From: Rhipicephalus microplus
Lineage: Eukaryota; Arthropoda; Arachnida; Ixodida; Ixodidae
DNA length: 64,000 bases
Assembly (NCBI RefSeq): GCF_043290135.1
Contig: NC_134709.1
Coordinates: 63,567,056 to 63,631,055, forward strand
Direction: 5' to 3'
The notes under the pieces were generated by a model. The model ran no database searches and was not told where the DNA came from. It was given only the letters and a program-made list of their open reading frames with translations. Position numbers and translations under genes: made by a program. Every line of letters starts with the position of its first letter. Position 1 is the stretch's first letter. Of this stretch, positions 41,532 to 52,789 are shown one piece after another.

Positions 41532-41535
<4 letters not shown>
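41059..41535. repeat. Perfect 211-bp inverted repeat with 55-bp spacer
   Basis: 41059-41269 and 41325-41535 are exact reverse complements; I compared them base by base and found no mismatch. The arms consist of tRNA-like head plus module A. The spacer 41270-41324 is a CT/CA-rich sequence nearly identical to 44502-44559. Confidence 0.95.
41325..41534 (+). repeat. Modular tRNA-like repeat, head plus module A
   Basis: Right arm of the palindrome. It starts inside the tRNA-like head (GCATCGAACGCG), includes the B box GGTTCGATTCC and all of module A, and runs straight into a long (TA)n tract at the A/B boundary, as does the copy at 51620-52047. Confidence 0.8.

Positions 41536-41611
<76 letters not shown>
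41535..41611. repeat. (TA)n microsatellite
   Basis: 77 bp alternating TA, apparently the tail of the modular repeat copy to its left. Confidence 0.95.
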
Positions 41612-41616
<5 letters not shown>

Positions 41617-41639
41617 TATATACACACATACAATATATA

Positions 41640-43190
41640 CATACCAAAGGAAAACAAACATAAAACAAAACTAAATGAATAAATGAATAATGTGAAGAGT
41701 ATAACTGAAAAAGAATACAAAAAGTTGTAATACGTAACATTTGGACATTCAGTAGCGCTATGGTAAGAAGCAGTAAAACTAGGATAATGTGTGATTTTAG
41801 TTTTTTCTTGTAGTGATGCAAGTTTCTAGCATTTTTAATAACAGATGGTATTGTGTTCCAAAATGCTTTAGATGAAAATTCAGCAGTTAGTTTACTAGAA
41901 TTAGTACGTACCTTAGGCAAAAGGACGTTATTGTTACGTGCAAATCTAGTATTACTATGGGCAACAAGGTCGGAAGATGAGAAGCAGATAGGAGGTAGTG
42001 TCTTGGTTATGTATTTATAGAATGTGATTCCTAAGTTGTAATTGAGGAGCTCTGAAATGGTCAAAATGTTGTTATCATGAAGTAGGCATTTACCGTTAGA
42101 AAAACGTGAACTGTTAGTAATGATTCTTACGGATTGGTTCTGTAGTACTTGAAGGGAAGCCAAATGAGTGTTATAGGTGTTATCTCAGCACATTGTCATA
42201 ATTAATATGAGAATGTACGAATGAATAGTAGAGTGAGAGTAAAGTGGAACGTGTGAAATATGGACGAGTTTTAATCAGAGCGCGGATGCTGTATGCTATT
42301 TTCTTTTTGATGTGAGAAATATGATCGATGTATTTGAAGCTAGAGTCGAGAGAAATTCCGAGAAAAGAAGCGCAGCGACTGGGAAAAATAGAGTGCGAGC
42401 CAAAACTCAACGAAGGAAAGGATACTGAATATTTTTATGCGTTGAAAATACTACAAATTTAGTCTTGATTGCGTTAAAAGTTAATAAGTTAGCACTGCAC
42501 CAACTTGAAACATTTTTCAAGTCAGTGCTTAGCTTGTCGACTAGAAGTAAAATTCTTTTGTCAGAAGTAAATATGGTAGTGCCATCGGCATTGAAAATGG
42601 AATTAGTGAAGGACAGACAGTTAGGAAGATCATTTATATAAATTAAAAACAGGAGTGGTCCTAAAATGGATCCTCGAGGGACACCAATAATAATAGATTA
42701 GTCCTTAGAATATACATAAGAAATGGACACAAGTTGAACGCAGTTATGCAGGTAGCTTTTTAGTAACGCTAAAGCAGGACCACATACACCGATCGCTTCA
42801 AGTTTAAGTTTAGTAAAGAGAATGATGTAATTTAAACTGTCGAATGTTTTCGTTAGAATATGAATACTGATCCTGCAAATAAACCTTTATCAATGAATTT
42901 TTTAGTTGATTGGTTAGATTAATGAGTGCTAGATCGGTAGAGACATGATTGCGAAGGCCGAATTGACAAGGAGACAGAATATTGAATTTATCAAGGTAAT
43001 TAGTAAGGCGTACTCCAATCAACTTCTCAAGAACTTTACCAAAAAGGACAGAATGCAAATGGGTCGGCAATTATTAATCGATGTCCTATCACTTTTTTAT
43101 GAACTGGGATAATTTTACCGCGTTTAAGCTCTTTAGGAAATACGCCTGTCTTGAATATCAAATTCAGCTGTTTCTTCGTTTCGTTACCCC
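41640..43190 (-). pseudogene. L2/CR1-like LINE reverse transcriptase, minus strand, decayed
   Basis: Minus-strand order: RT block FGKVLEKLIGVRLTNYLDKFNILSPCQFG (in part; about 43050-42960), then GVPRGSILGPLLFLIYINDL (about 42690-42630), the catalytic site degraded to NADG where YADD is expected (about 42585), SFLGISLDSSFKYIDHI (about 42365-42310), LLSLYYSFVHSHINY, and the C-terminal SLQVLQNQSVRIITNSS and NTIPSVIKNARNLHHYKKKL. Frameshifts and stops are frequent. It lacks RNase H, which fits L2/CR1-type LINEs and separates it from the LINE at 18.7-21.5 kb. The 3' end lies near the TA tract. Confidence 0.8.
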
Positions 43191-43258
43191 CTTGAACTGC
43201 CCTGGACAATAAAATCGCACGTTCTGGGAGCTAAGCAAAAGAAGAAGATTAAGAGGGA

Positions 43259-43302
43259 TCGATTGATCGATTTGATTGATATGTAGGATATAACGTCTTA
43301 AA
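43259..43302 (-). mobile_element. 44-bp 3' fragment of the tick SINE with target duplication
   Basis: GATTGATATGTAGGATATAACGTC is the 3' end of the CAAT-tailed SINE, read on the minus strand. It is enclosed by AAGATTAAGAGGGA (43245-43258) and AAGATTAAGATGGA (43303-43316), one mismatch in 14. A strongly 5'-truncated insertion. Confidence 0.7.
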
Positions 43303-43319
43303 AAGATTAAGATGGAGAG

Positions 43320-44480
43320 GAGGACAGAGAAAGCACATGTTGGTTCATGATGATCATAGTTTTGCATCCCGACAGAAATTTTACTCCTTCCTGAAACAGC
43401 TTGACTGTTGGAATAAGGTATAGGCGTGCGGATACGGGCACAATCCGAGGAGAATCAAGAAACACGAACCGCGCTCAACTTGTCGCACCCGATGGCGCGT
43501 GTTAGCGTTTCGCGCTTCACCCTACGATTCGTGGACAAACCGTGAATAGTGACAGGTTTTAGTGGCGGACGCCGATGCTGGCGCCCTTATTTCTTCATAC
43601 ACTGCCGACACAAGCTAGTAATGATCGACACGCTTGGATGAATGATGGCTCTAATGGGTACCATTAAATAATGTTGGCTAAATATTTCTAAAGGACTGCT
43701 AATATTGAATGATGCAGGCTTTGTATTGGAAAACGGCAGCTAGTGGTATTTGTTTGATATGTCATAACAATGCCTTTATTCAGAGATTGGCTGTTTTGAC
43801 GGTAATAAAATTTTATATAAAACATTCAATATATACTAATAGACCACCTCTTGTGCGTCTTCCCGCGAAAAAGCACACAAAGAAAATCGATATCTACCAT
43901 TTTCTTGCGCGCAATCAAAAAACAAGTATAGAAAAAGTCAAGTTCTTTTGAGACTTAGACGTCGTCATCAGAGCAATGTTTTCAAAGCTCTGAACAAGTT
44001 TTTGAGTTTTACAAAACTAAAAAAAAAATTGAATATCTTCTGAGCCTTCAATGTTGTATGCCCATAATCGAGGGGCGTGAACAGCTGCGCGTGCTAAAGA
44101 GCGAAGTGTGGAAGTTTTGAAATAAGCATGGAAACACGTGTTGTGACCACCTGTCACTGGCTTCTGTCTTGACAACAAGTTTCCGGTACCCGTAGACATA
44201 CTAAAATTACGATGAAATATATATTTATTTAATGGTTTCTTGTCACACATATTAAACTTACTGCCATGGTTGTACCTCACTCTCGTACCTCAGCTCCTCT
44301 TTGTAATGAGGTAATGACCCCTGCAATCATGCGCTTTTAGATGCGAAGCAGCTTATGGTCGGGGATTATTTTTCGTCCGTCATCGTAGCAACGCTAGTAC
44401 TCGGAGCGCCCACTACATAGCTCTGCGGCGGACTGCGTGCTCCACTTTAGCGGGTGCTCTGTTATAAGTGGAGATTGCTA
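43320..44480. other. No recognised gene
   Basis: Anonymous sequence; the open frames here are short and without family resemblance. Confidence 0.4.
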
Positions 44481-44501
44481 GCGTTGCGGCGCTGCTCCTT
44501 A

Positions 44502-44640
44502 TAATAAAAGCGCTAACTGCTCTCTTTCTCTCTCTCTCTCTCTCACGCACACACACGCACACACGCGCAAACGCACACGCACGCATGCACACGCACATGC
44601 GCACACGCACATGCGCACACGCACACACATATCACGTAGT
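44502..44640. repeat. (CT)n and (CACACG)n low complexity; donor-like copy of the palindrome spacer
   Basis: TAATAAAAGCGCTAACTGC plus a CT run and ACGCACACACACGCA equals 41272-41326 except for two extra CT bases. It continues into a CACACG-rich microsatellite. Confidence 0.85.
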
Positions 44641-44805
44641 AGTATGAAGGGAAACTGTAGGCGCTGCGCCGTGCTCCCTAGCGGGCTGCAGAAATTAGGC
44701 GCCTTCTGCTTCTAACCACTACAACCACCACCATGAGTGACGTGAAAGCGAGGGCTTGCAAAGCGGCTTTGTACGCAACCGTGAACATCTACGGTGATTA
44801 ATAAA

Positions 44806-45043
44806 TGATTGATTTTTGGGGTTTAACGTCCCAAAACCACCATATGATTATGAGAGACGCCGTAGTGGAGGGCTCCGGAAATTTCGACCACCTGGGGTTC
44901 TTTAACGTGCGCCCAAATCTGAGCACGCGGGCCTACAACATTTCCGCCTCCATCGGAAATGCAGCCGCCGCAGCCGGGAATCGAACCCGCGACCTGCGGG
45001 TCAGCAGCCGAGTACCTTAGCCACTAGACCACCGCGGCGGGGC
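44806..45043 (-). mobile_element. tRNA-derived tick SINE, best-preserved copy
   Basis: Full-length minus-strand copy with intact A and B boxes (element strand CGGGTTCGATTCCCGG) and a perfect 15-bp duplication, ACGGTGATTAATAAA (44791-44805 and 45044-45058). Its tail is a single GATTGAT-type unit. Little divergence suggests a recent insertion. Confidence 0.95.
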
Positions 45044-45058
45044 ACGGTGATTAATAAA

Positions 45059-46520
45059 GAGCAGCTGTTTACAAAACCTTAAGTTTACGCATTTCTGCTT
45101 TGCATACTACTCAGGGTTTCCTTTACGAGGAGACATGTGGTTTTTTTTGCTGCTATCAGCTCGGCTGGTTTCATCTGTAAACAAACTTTAGTATACACTA
45201 TACTCACGTACCTGCCTGCAGGAAAAAATGAAGTTTGTCCATTCCATATGCAATATGTTCTCTAACAACCGTATTCATGAATCGACCTTAACTTACGGTG
45301 ATAAGCTTACTTACGAAAGGACGAGAAAAATATAAGAAAAGTACAAGTTGCGTTTCAAAAACCTCCCTTATTCCGACATAAGGGCGACTTATGAAAGACC
45401 TCCATAACTTGTCAAGCATAGGCTCTGGGTTCGAGGGTAGCTAAATTTTTCCTACAAAGTCATTGCCTCGAGCAGCAATAAACTAGATTTACTGCTTGAA
45501 ACCAAAAACAGTAAGCACAGAAGCAGAATCCATGATTGTTTATGGCACCGGCAGCTTAAGGTGAAATACACGTTTTTCGTCTGACCCCTTTTCTGGAACC
45601 TGCGTCGACGCAGGTTATTTTTGTTATATCGGCGTCTTGTGTGTTTTTGTTGTGTTCGATGCTGTGTCTGGTTATCATGCTCGCCTCAGCTTTTGCGGTT
45701 TTTTTTTCACTTTCCTATGCAATTTCACAAGATTTATTTGATGATTTGTGCAGCTCTAGAGCATATTTTTATGTAGTTGCATTTATTGAGGGACGGTGCA
45801 CTGAAGGGAACTTCACCAACGAAATGACTACGTCCTGGTGGATTTTCTTGAACAAATACCCAAGACAGACGCCACGTGCCTTCAGGGAAAACGAAAAACG
45901 TGGAAGCAGCTCGTGATACAATTCAAGAACCGACACACTGGGCATCCCTCAACGCCTGACCAGACAACTAGAAAGAGTTTGCGTCACTTCAAGAAGTTTT
46001 CACGCTAAGGGAAAAAGTGTTTTTGCAAGCATATGCAGGTATCCGCTCGACTATATATACTGGTGACATAATCGGCTACGAGACAGTGACAAGACCGTCG
46101 CTCCAAAGCTGAAACGTGCCAACTCCATAGAAGCGCGTTGCGATGAGCAGCTGCATGAGATTGGACATAACAAAACCACGACCATGAAAATTTTCCTGCA
46201 GAAAAAGCACAGCGAGCAGATTTTTCACAATACCTGTTTGAAGTGGGGGGCGGCACGAAAATTGCTGCTTGTCGTCGGCCTCAGCAAGGTTCCATCGATC
46301 GTTGAGGACTCGCCGCGGCGGTGACATGTACGCGTACGCTGTGCTATTCGATATTTATTTTTTGTGGTCCACATAATAAACGGAATAGGCAAAGTTGTCG
46401 TCCCCAACAATTTTTGTTTAAGGAAGCCTTAAGGTGGGCTACCATAGGCTACTTTAACCGAGCCTTACATAAGTACGGGGAAAGTTCCGCGATGAGTACA
46501 AGTTAGGTTTTTGAATCGCG
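45059..46520. other. No recognised gene; weak coding-like patch
   Basis: A stretch near 45800-45916 (TSWWIFLNKYPRQTPRAF) looks protein-like but is short, has an implausible hydrophobic N-terminal extension and no family match I can name. TTAACTTACGGTGATAAGCTT near 45289 and the sequence near 47215-47265 are loosely inverted, perhaps ends of an older element. Confidence 0.3.
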
Positions 46521-46523
46521 TTA

Positions 46524-47191
46524 AGGCCAACTCCGGCGATTTTTCGCGGTCAGTGGATCTCAATGAAAGTCACTGAGTACGTTCTTTTGCACGTTTGCGC
46601 CATTCATTCCAAATTGCAGGCTTGATAGTTTTGCAGATTTTTTTCAAATGAATCTTAGATCTTGCCTTAATATGCTCACCTCGCTTGCCAGAATTAATGG
46701 ACATTGTGTGTGTGACGTTGAGTTTTGCCTGGTGGAAGTGACGAACTGATGTGCCACGGCAGCGTCTACTTGTCTGCTATGGATTGTGTGGGTTTGGCTG
46801 GTGATTTCGCGGTTCAGCGTGCGATTTCCTTTTTCGTGTTGGTGGGTGTACGATAGGTGCCAAGTGGTGTTGCGTTGTCAGAGAGACACGATTCGGCATA
46901 TATTCACCATAACAGCGTAAGCGTTTTAGCCGATCGCCGCGCACGGCGCAGACAGGTAGTACCATCTGGCGGGTATTATGTGCAATCAGGCAGATTCCGG
47001 CAGCGTCAGGCAAATGTTTACGTCACACGTAAAAGCGCACTCGGTTGGGTTTCGGTATTGTGGTCTTTCGGTAATTAAAAGTTATTTTCATATTTTAGAG
47101 CATTTCACTTATCGGGCGCGTGAGAAGACTTTCTAAGGGACCTACAATCACAATTATCCTGACATGATCACAAAATCGCCGGAGTTGGCCT
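46524..47191. mobile_element. MITE-like DNA element with TTA target duplication
   Basis: 668 bp bounded by near-perfect terminal inverted repeats: AGGCCAACTCCGGCGATTTT at the left and its reverse complement AAAATCGCCGGAGTTGGCCT at the right. TTA flanks both ends (46521-46523 and 47192-47194), as in PIF/Harbinger-type elements. Because the flanks can also be read TTAA, a piggyBac-type origin with one base lost is possible. No transposase frame is present. Confidence 0.7.
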
Positions 47192-47194
47192 TTA

Positions 47195-49790
47195 AGGGCG
47201 GACTTATGGCTAAGGTTGACTTAAGTCATAAGGATAAGGTTAAGTTTGCTTTGTGAATTCTTACCCATGCTAGACCACCAAGGTGTCTTAACCAATGCAA
47301 AGTTGGCGATCTTACGGCATTTCACCATCCCATTTTCACTGTCCCTCTGCCTACTAATCCAGCCTCCCAACGTACGCCTTGTGCGGGCTGGTTCTTAAAA
47401 TCTTTGTATGAGAAATCAATTCTACATTTCGCTTCACTTTCGCTTTGTTCAAGCCCTTCAGCTGCGAATATACCACTGTAACGCCGAAATCAGTAGCTTT
47501 TCAATTTGTCCGGACTTGCTACGTATATGACTCTCTTTAAACAAACGCGCTAACTCTAGTTTGGGTTTCGCAAATGAGAGTAATGATCTCCAGAGAAAGT
47601 GCCCGTGACTCTTTGATTGTTATCATACACGTGGAAGAGGCTTTTTGCTTTTCTTTTGTTAGAAGATTAGACTCACTTTTAAGTAACCCTTCGTTTAAGT
47701 CCCGTTAACTCATTTTTTTTTCTGTCGACCATGCCTAATTTAACGTGAATGAACAAATAAACCATGTTATCGTTGATGGATACGTATACGTCACCACATA
47801 TATCCTTCTCGAACATTACTAAGTTTTGCATTTAATATAGATGTTCATTGACTATTTTTGGGGCTTTTGATTTAGACGAGAACGCTGTCTTCATTCCTGA
47901 CATCCGCAAAATCTTGAGAGGTTGAAGGGTAGATTTTTCAACGTTTGTCCGACAGATGACGCGGTTTCATTGAATGGTGCCATTAAAGCCTTAATGGTCA
48001 TTAAAATGTTCTGGCAAACGCATTCAGGCTGTGAAGGCGGTGGGTTGTCGTCTTCCATGTTCCTAAATAAATGAGCGTATCATGCACGATATCATGCACA
48101 TTTTTTTTTCACCGTCGATTTTTGATCAAGGTTCACAGTAACATCTATGCAGAGCGCAATAACAATCAGTATGCGTGTTCATTACTTGGCTGGTTCATAG
48201 AACATTAGAGCAATTATAAAAGGAGCGTATAAGTGGACTATCATACACGATTAGGTAAATTATTGTCCCGTAATAATGCGCTTTTAGCATACTTTCTGTG
48301 TCATGCATTTGCGAGATGTAGCAACAATGGTGTCTATCACTCAGACGATGTTATGCGTAGCATAGTTATAGAAGAAGTCGAAGGAATAAAAAAGGTGATC
48401 TGTGCCCCCTACTTCCTTTTTTTATCATCTGGTCGCACCTGTTGAGCACTTAACGGTGCCTCGTAACTACAACCACAGCTCTGAAAATGAATTTGAAAAG
48501 AACTTTAATAATATAGCAACAAAAGCTTCCGTAACATAGTTGCTACTTAATGCATCCTGAGATTCAGTTTCTTTTATTATTTCATTTTGAGTGGTCTTGA
48601 TGCCTTCCCCTCCCAAGCCTTTACTCTTTACTCCAAAACTATGTAAGATGTGTACAAGTTACACACCCTCATGATAAGCCAGGTTCTTCTGAAGATGAGA
48701 TTAGTTTTTAACAGACACATATACAAGGGATTAAAATACATGTAGTGCTGTTTACTACAATTTCGGTTATATGTTACCGCGCTGTCAGTAACTATCCCAT
48801 AATAATTTCATAGAAGGACGTTGAAAACCTTTGCTCTTTATTGTAGCTTTCTACGGGCATTTACCTTCGCTAGTCACCGTAATACTCGTCGTAAAAGTAT
48901 TGAGGATTTTTATCGGTGAAAGTCTCATTGCAGCAGTCTGGCCAAACAATGCGATTTCCAACGTATCGGAGTGTATTCGTTTGTACTGGTGGACACCTAG
49001 GTGTGAACATGGTAAATTAAAACGTTTAGTCAAATTGAATAATTTAATACCTTTTAAGATACTGCGTTTGTGCGAAAAGCAAGCAAAGCCCCGTTATGGG
49101 TCATCTTTGGGTCCATAATCAATGAAAATACTTGATTTTCACGCTAAGAAAAATATGGGGGCTTTATTTCTTTGTTGTTTGACTGCATTGAAATGGTTAC
49201 GACCTAAATTGAGTAGAGTTACCTTAGATGAAAAAGCATCCTGTCCATCAGTGGAAATTCAAGCTGCAAGTGATGAAGTATGCGTCTGATGACTTACTAA
49301 TATAATTATGGTGGATGATAAACCTTGGTCGGCGTTTACTCAATATTGTCGTGTCTTTAATCACCGAGAGTGTTAGAGCCATTTCTAGCTAAGGCGGAAA
49401 ATGTGGAATACTTTTCGACATCTGGCACAAAAAATAAATTAAAAATGTGCAGCGCAGTCTTAACAGAAGCTGAAAACCTTTCCAGAGCTAGAAGGACCAG
49501 AGTAAAGAATATTTGGTTGTACGTAATTTACACTTGCGAGGCGCTGATCTGAATACGAAGTATTGTGTTCAATACATGAGGGTTTCGTGTGTCTTTCTTT
49601 GTTATCAAACAACGCGTCGCAAGTGTCAACTTTCTAAAGCCTTCTTCTAAACCTTCTTACGGAAACAACCGTAAGCACACTTGCATCGTACCAACTACAC
49701 CATAGATCATAACTTTCGTGAAGTAGGGAACCGTGCGCCATTCCAGTAGTATTTTTCATTCTTTGGAAAAGCGTCATAGCCGCTAAGCAG
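47195..49790. other. Long featureless stretch
   Basis: Apart from short homopolymers I see no repeat boundary, RNA gene or credible coding frame in about 2.6 kb. Confidence 0.4.
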
Positions 49791-49799
49791 CAATAACAC

Positions 49800-50207
49800 A
49801 TACACCACTTCCTTGATGCTGTGGCTGACGACACTGCAGAAATATATCTGAGCCTTTTTAATGGCTTGGACGCACTTGGTGACTTACTCGTTAAGCAATG
49901 TGCATTGTGGTACGTCAGGTTGTTACTGTACTGTTCAGAACAACTTAACTGCAAAAGCTCACGCAATTTCCGCCATGAAGTCTGCATAGGGTCAGTTTAC
50001 CCTCGAGTTTCACCCACAAGGGTGGATTACATGTATGATATTGGGCCAGCACTGGGTTGAAATATCTTATTATGCAGTGTTTTTTAATTTTTAGCTTTCT
50101 TTTTCTTGTTCCGAGTGTTGGTTCTTACAGACACTGACGGTGGCGGTGTACAACTTCGACGTTAAAATCTGCATGTGTTCGGACCTCATAACAGCTTTCG
50201 CTGTAAA
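49800..50207 (+). repeat. Dispersed repeat plus 3' part of second-type SINE
   Basis: GTGGCTGACGACACTGCAGAAATAT (49824 onward, in part) belongs to the repeat also seen near 15551 and 62098. At 50118-50207, ACAGACACTGACGGTGGCGG and AACAGCTTTCGCTGTAAAA match the bodies of the SINEs at 15742 and 63582. Confidence 0.5.
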
Positions 50208-50829
50208 ATGAATAGATTTTGCTCCAGAACCGGCATCCAGTTCTACAAAATGATACAACCATCATTAAGAAACAATCTAGCAATCTGTTTTGGCTGCACA
50301 TTGAAAAACAAGATCAACCCAATGAACGCACCAGGACACATCAGTGCCGAAGTGCGAGTACCACTACAAGACAGGCTCGTAAATCGAATGTAAGGGTCAC
50401 TTCCGGTTTTTCATCAAATAGCAGCTTACCCATCGACAATCAGCTCAAATGTTTGCGCAGAACAAGTCCATCTCTCACATTCCACGTTCATTGATCTTGC
50501 TTCACCATCTTTCATTGTTGTATACTGGTAGTAGCAGAAGCCTGCATCGAAAAAAAAAAGTTATAAACAAAAAGACGCGTGTAATTTCGTTTATCTATGG
50601 GACAGCTGCTTCTTAGACACATAGCAATCCCTTCACGCAACATTCCGATTCTCACCAATATAGCTTTTAGTCAACATAGTCTGAAAATTTGCGTAGCATC
50701 TCACATTCATCCACACAATTTAAAGCACTGCCAAATTTACCTTAGTAAACATGCTATGAGTGATGTCATAATGTAAAGGGAAACCACAGATGTAACTTAT
50801 AGCCTGCAGTGTACGGTGTTGTCAAACGT
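50208..50829. other. No recognisable feature
   Basis: Nothing coding or repetitive with definable ends. Confidence 0.4.
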
Positions 50830-50838
50830 AGAATGCGT

Positions 50839-51080
50839 GCCCCGCCACGGTGGCCTAGTGACTAATGTAATCGGCTGCTGACCCGCAGGTCGCGGGTTCG
50901 AATCCCGGCTGTGGCAGCTGCATTTACGATGGAGGCAGAAATGTTGTAGGCCCGTTTGCTCAGATTTGGGTGCACGTTAAAAAACCCCAGGTGGTCGACA
51001 TTTCCGGAGCCCTGCACTACAGCGTCTCTTATATTCATATGGTGGTTTTGGGACGTTGAACCCCACATATCAATCGAACA
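50839..51080 (+). mobile_element. tRNA-derived tick SINE
   Basis: Full-length plus-strand copy with perfect B box (GGTTCGAATCC), A box TGGCCTAGTGA, and a short CAATC tail. The duplication is short or decayed: AGAATGC occurs at 50830-50836 and 51081-51087. Confidence 0.92.
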
Positions 51081-51274
51081 AGAATGCATCGCCCAGCAGA
51101 ACACGGGCGCTAATTTTATGCTTGTGAGGAGCCTCAGCAATAGCACGCATAAGTAGCTATTAAGGAACAAAAGAGACAAGTTTCTATGTATGAGTTGAGA
51201 CTTCGCGCTAGCGGTACCATTAAAGCCAGAAAGCTGGCAATCTGTAGCTGGCGATCATCAGGCGAGCTGGGTGG

Positions 51275-51480
51275 CCTTGTTCTTTTTTTTTTGTCAATAA
51301 TTCTGTTTTTTTTTCACTTTTTTTATGATCTCTGCTTTATTATTTCCTTCACTGTTTGTTTTTTCTATCTCTTTACATATTTTGCCACCTCATTCCCTCA
51401 GTATCTCTGTTTCTGTCTCGCTCTCTTTTTTCTACCCTTTTTTGTGTCTATTTTCATCCCTTTCTTTTTCTACAAAGTTC
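51275..51480. repeat. Pyrimidine-rich low-complexity tract
   Basis: T/C-rich plus strand (TTTTTTCACTTTTTTTATG, CTCTCTTTTTTCTACCC), without gene content. Confidence 0.7.
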
Positions 51481-51619
51481 ATTCAGCGATCGTCGACAGC
51501 TTTTTAGTGTGATATCGTTGATATGGACACTCTCGACTGGTGCTCGCTGCCAGCGTAAGCGTTTGGCGCCCCTACCATTCACTGTATATGCTGCACGTAT
51601 ATATGTATACGTACATATA

Positions 51620-52540
<921 letters not shown>

Positions 52541-52789
52541 GCTGGTCAGTTCTCGACGTGTGTCGGGCCACCCAAGATTGTCGCCGCGGTGGTGGGAGGG
52601 GTCCGTGACGGCGTGCGTAAAGAAAGGGTTTCCCCTTAATGGTCGGTCTGCTCTTTACCTTTCATATTCGTCAGTTTCCCTTCAATGGTCATCAAGTGGT
52701 AGGCGAACATAAACACTTTGTATGTGCATGTGAAAAAAATAAAAAAGGAAAAAAGAAGAAAAACAAGAAAAAAACAAGAAAGGGCAGTG

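Noticed and set aside
41422..41720. Frames encoding long Ile-Tyr repeats near the TA tracts (also 30.2, 52.1 and 60.2 kb)
   Set aside because: (TA)n microsatellites translate to IYIYIY on either strand; no gene is implied.
45641..45916. Hydrophobic N-terminus considered as a secreted or membrane protein
   Set aside because: The Leu/Phe/Ala-rich start comes from T-rich DNA; the later protein-like patch is short and there is no splice or family support.
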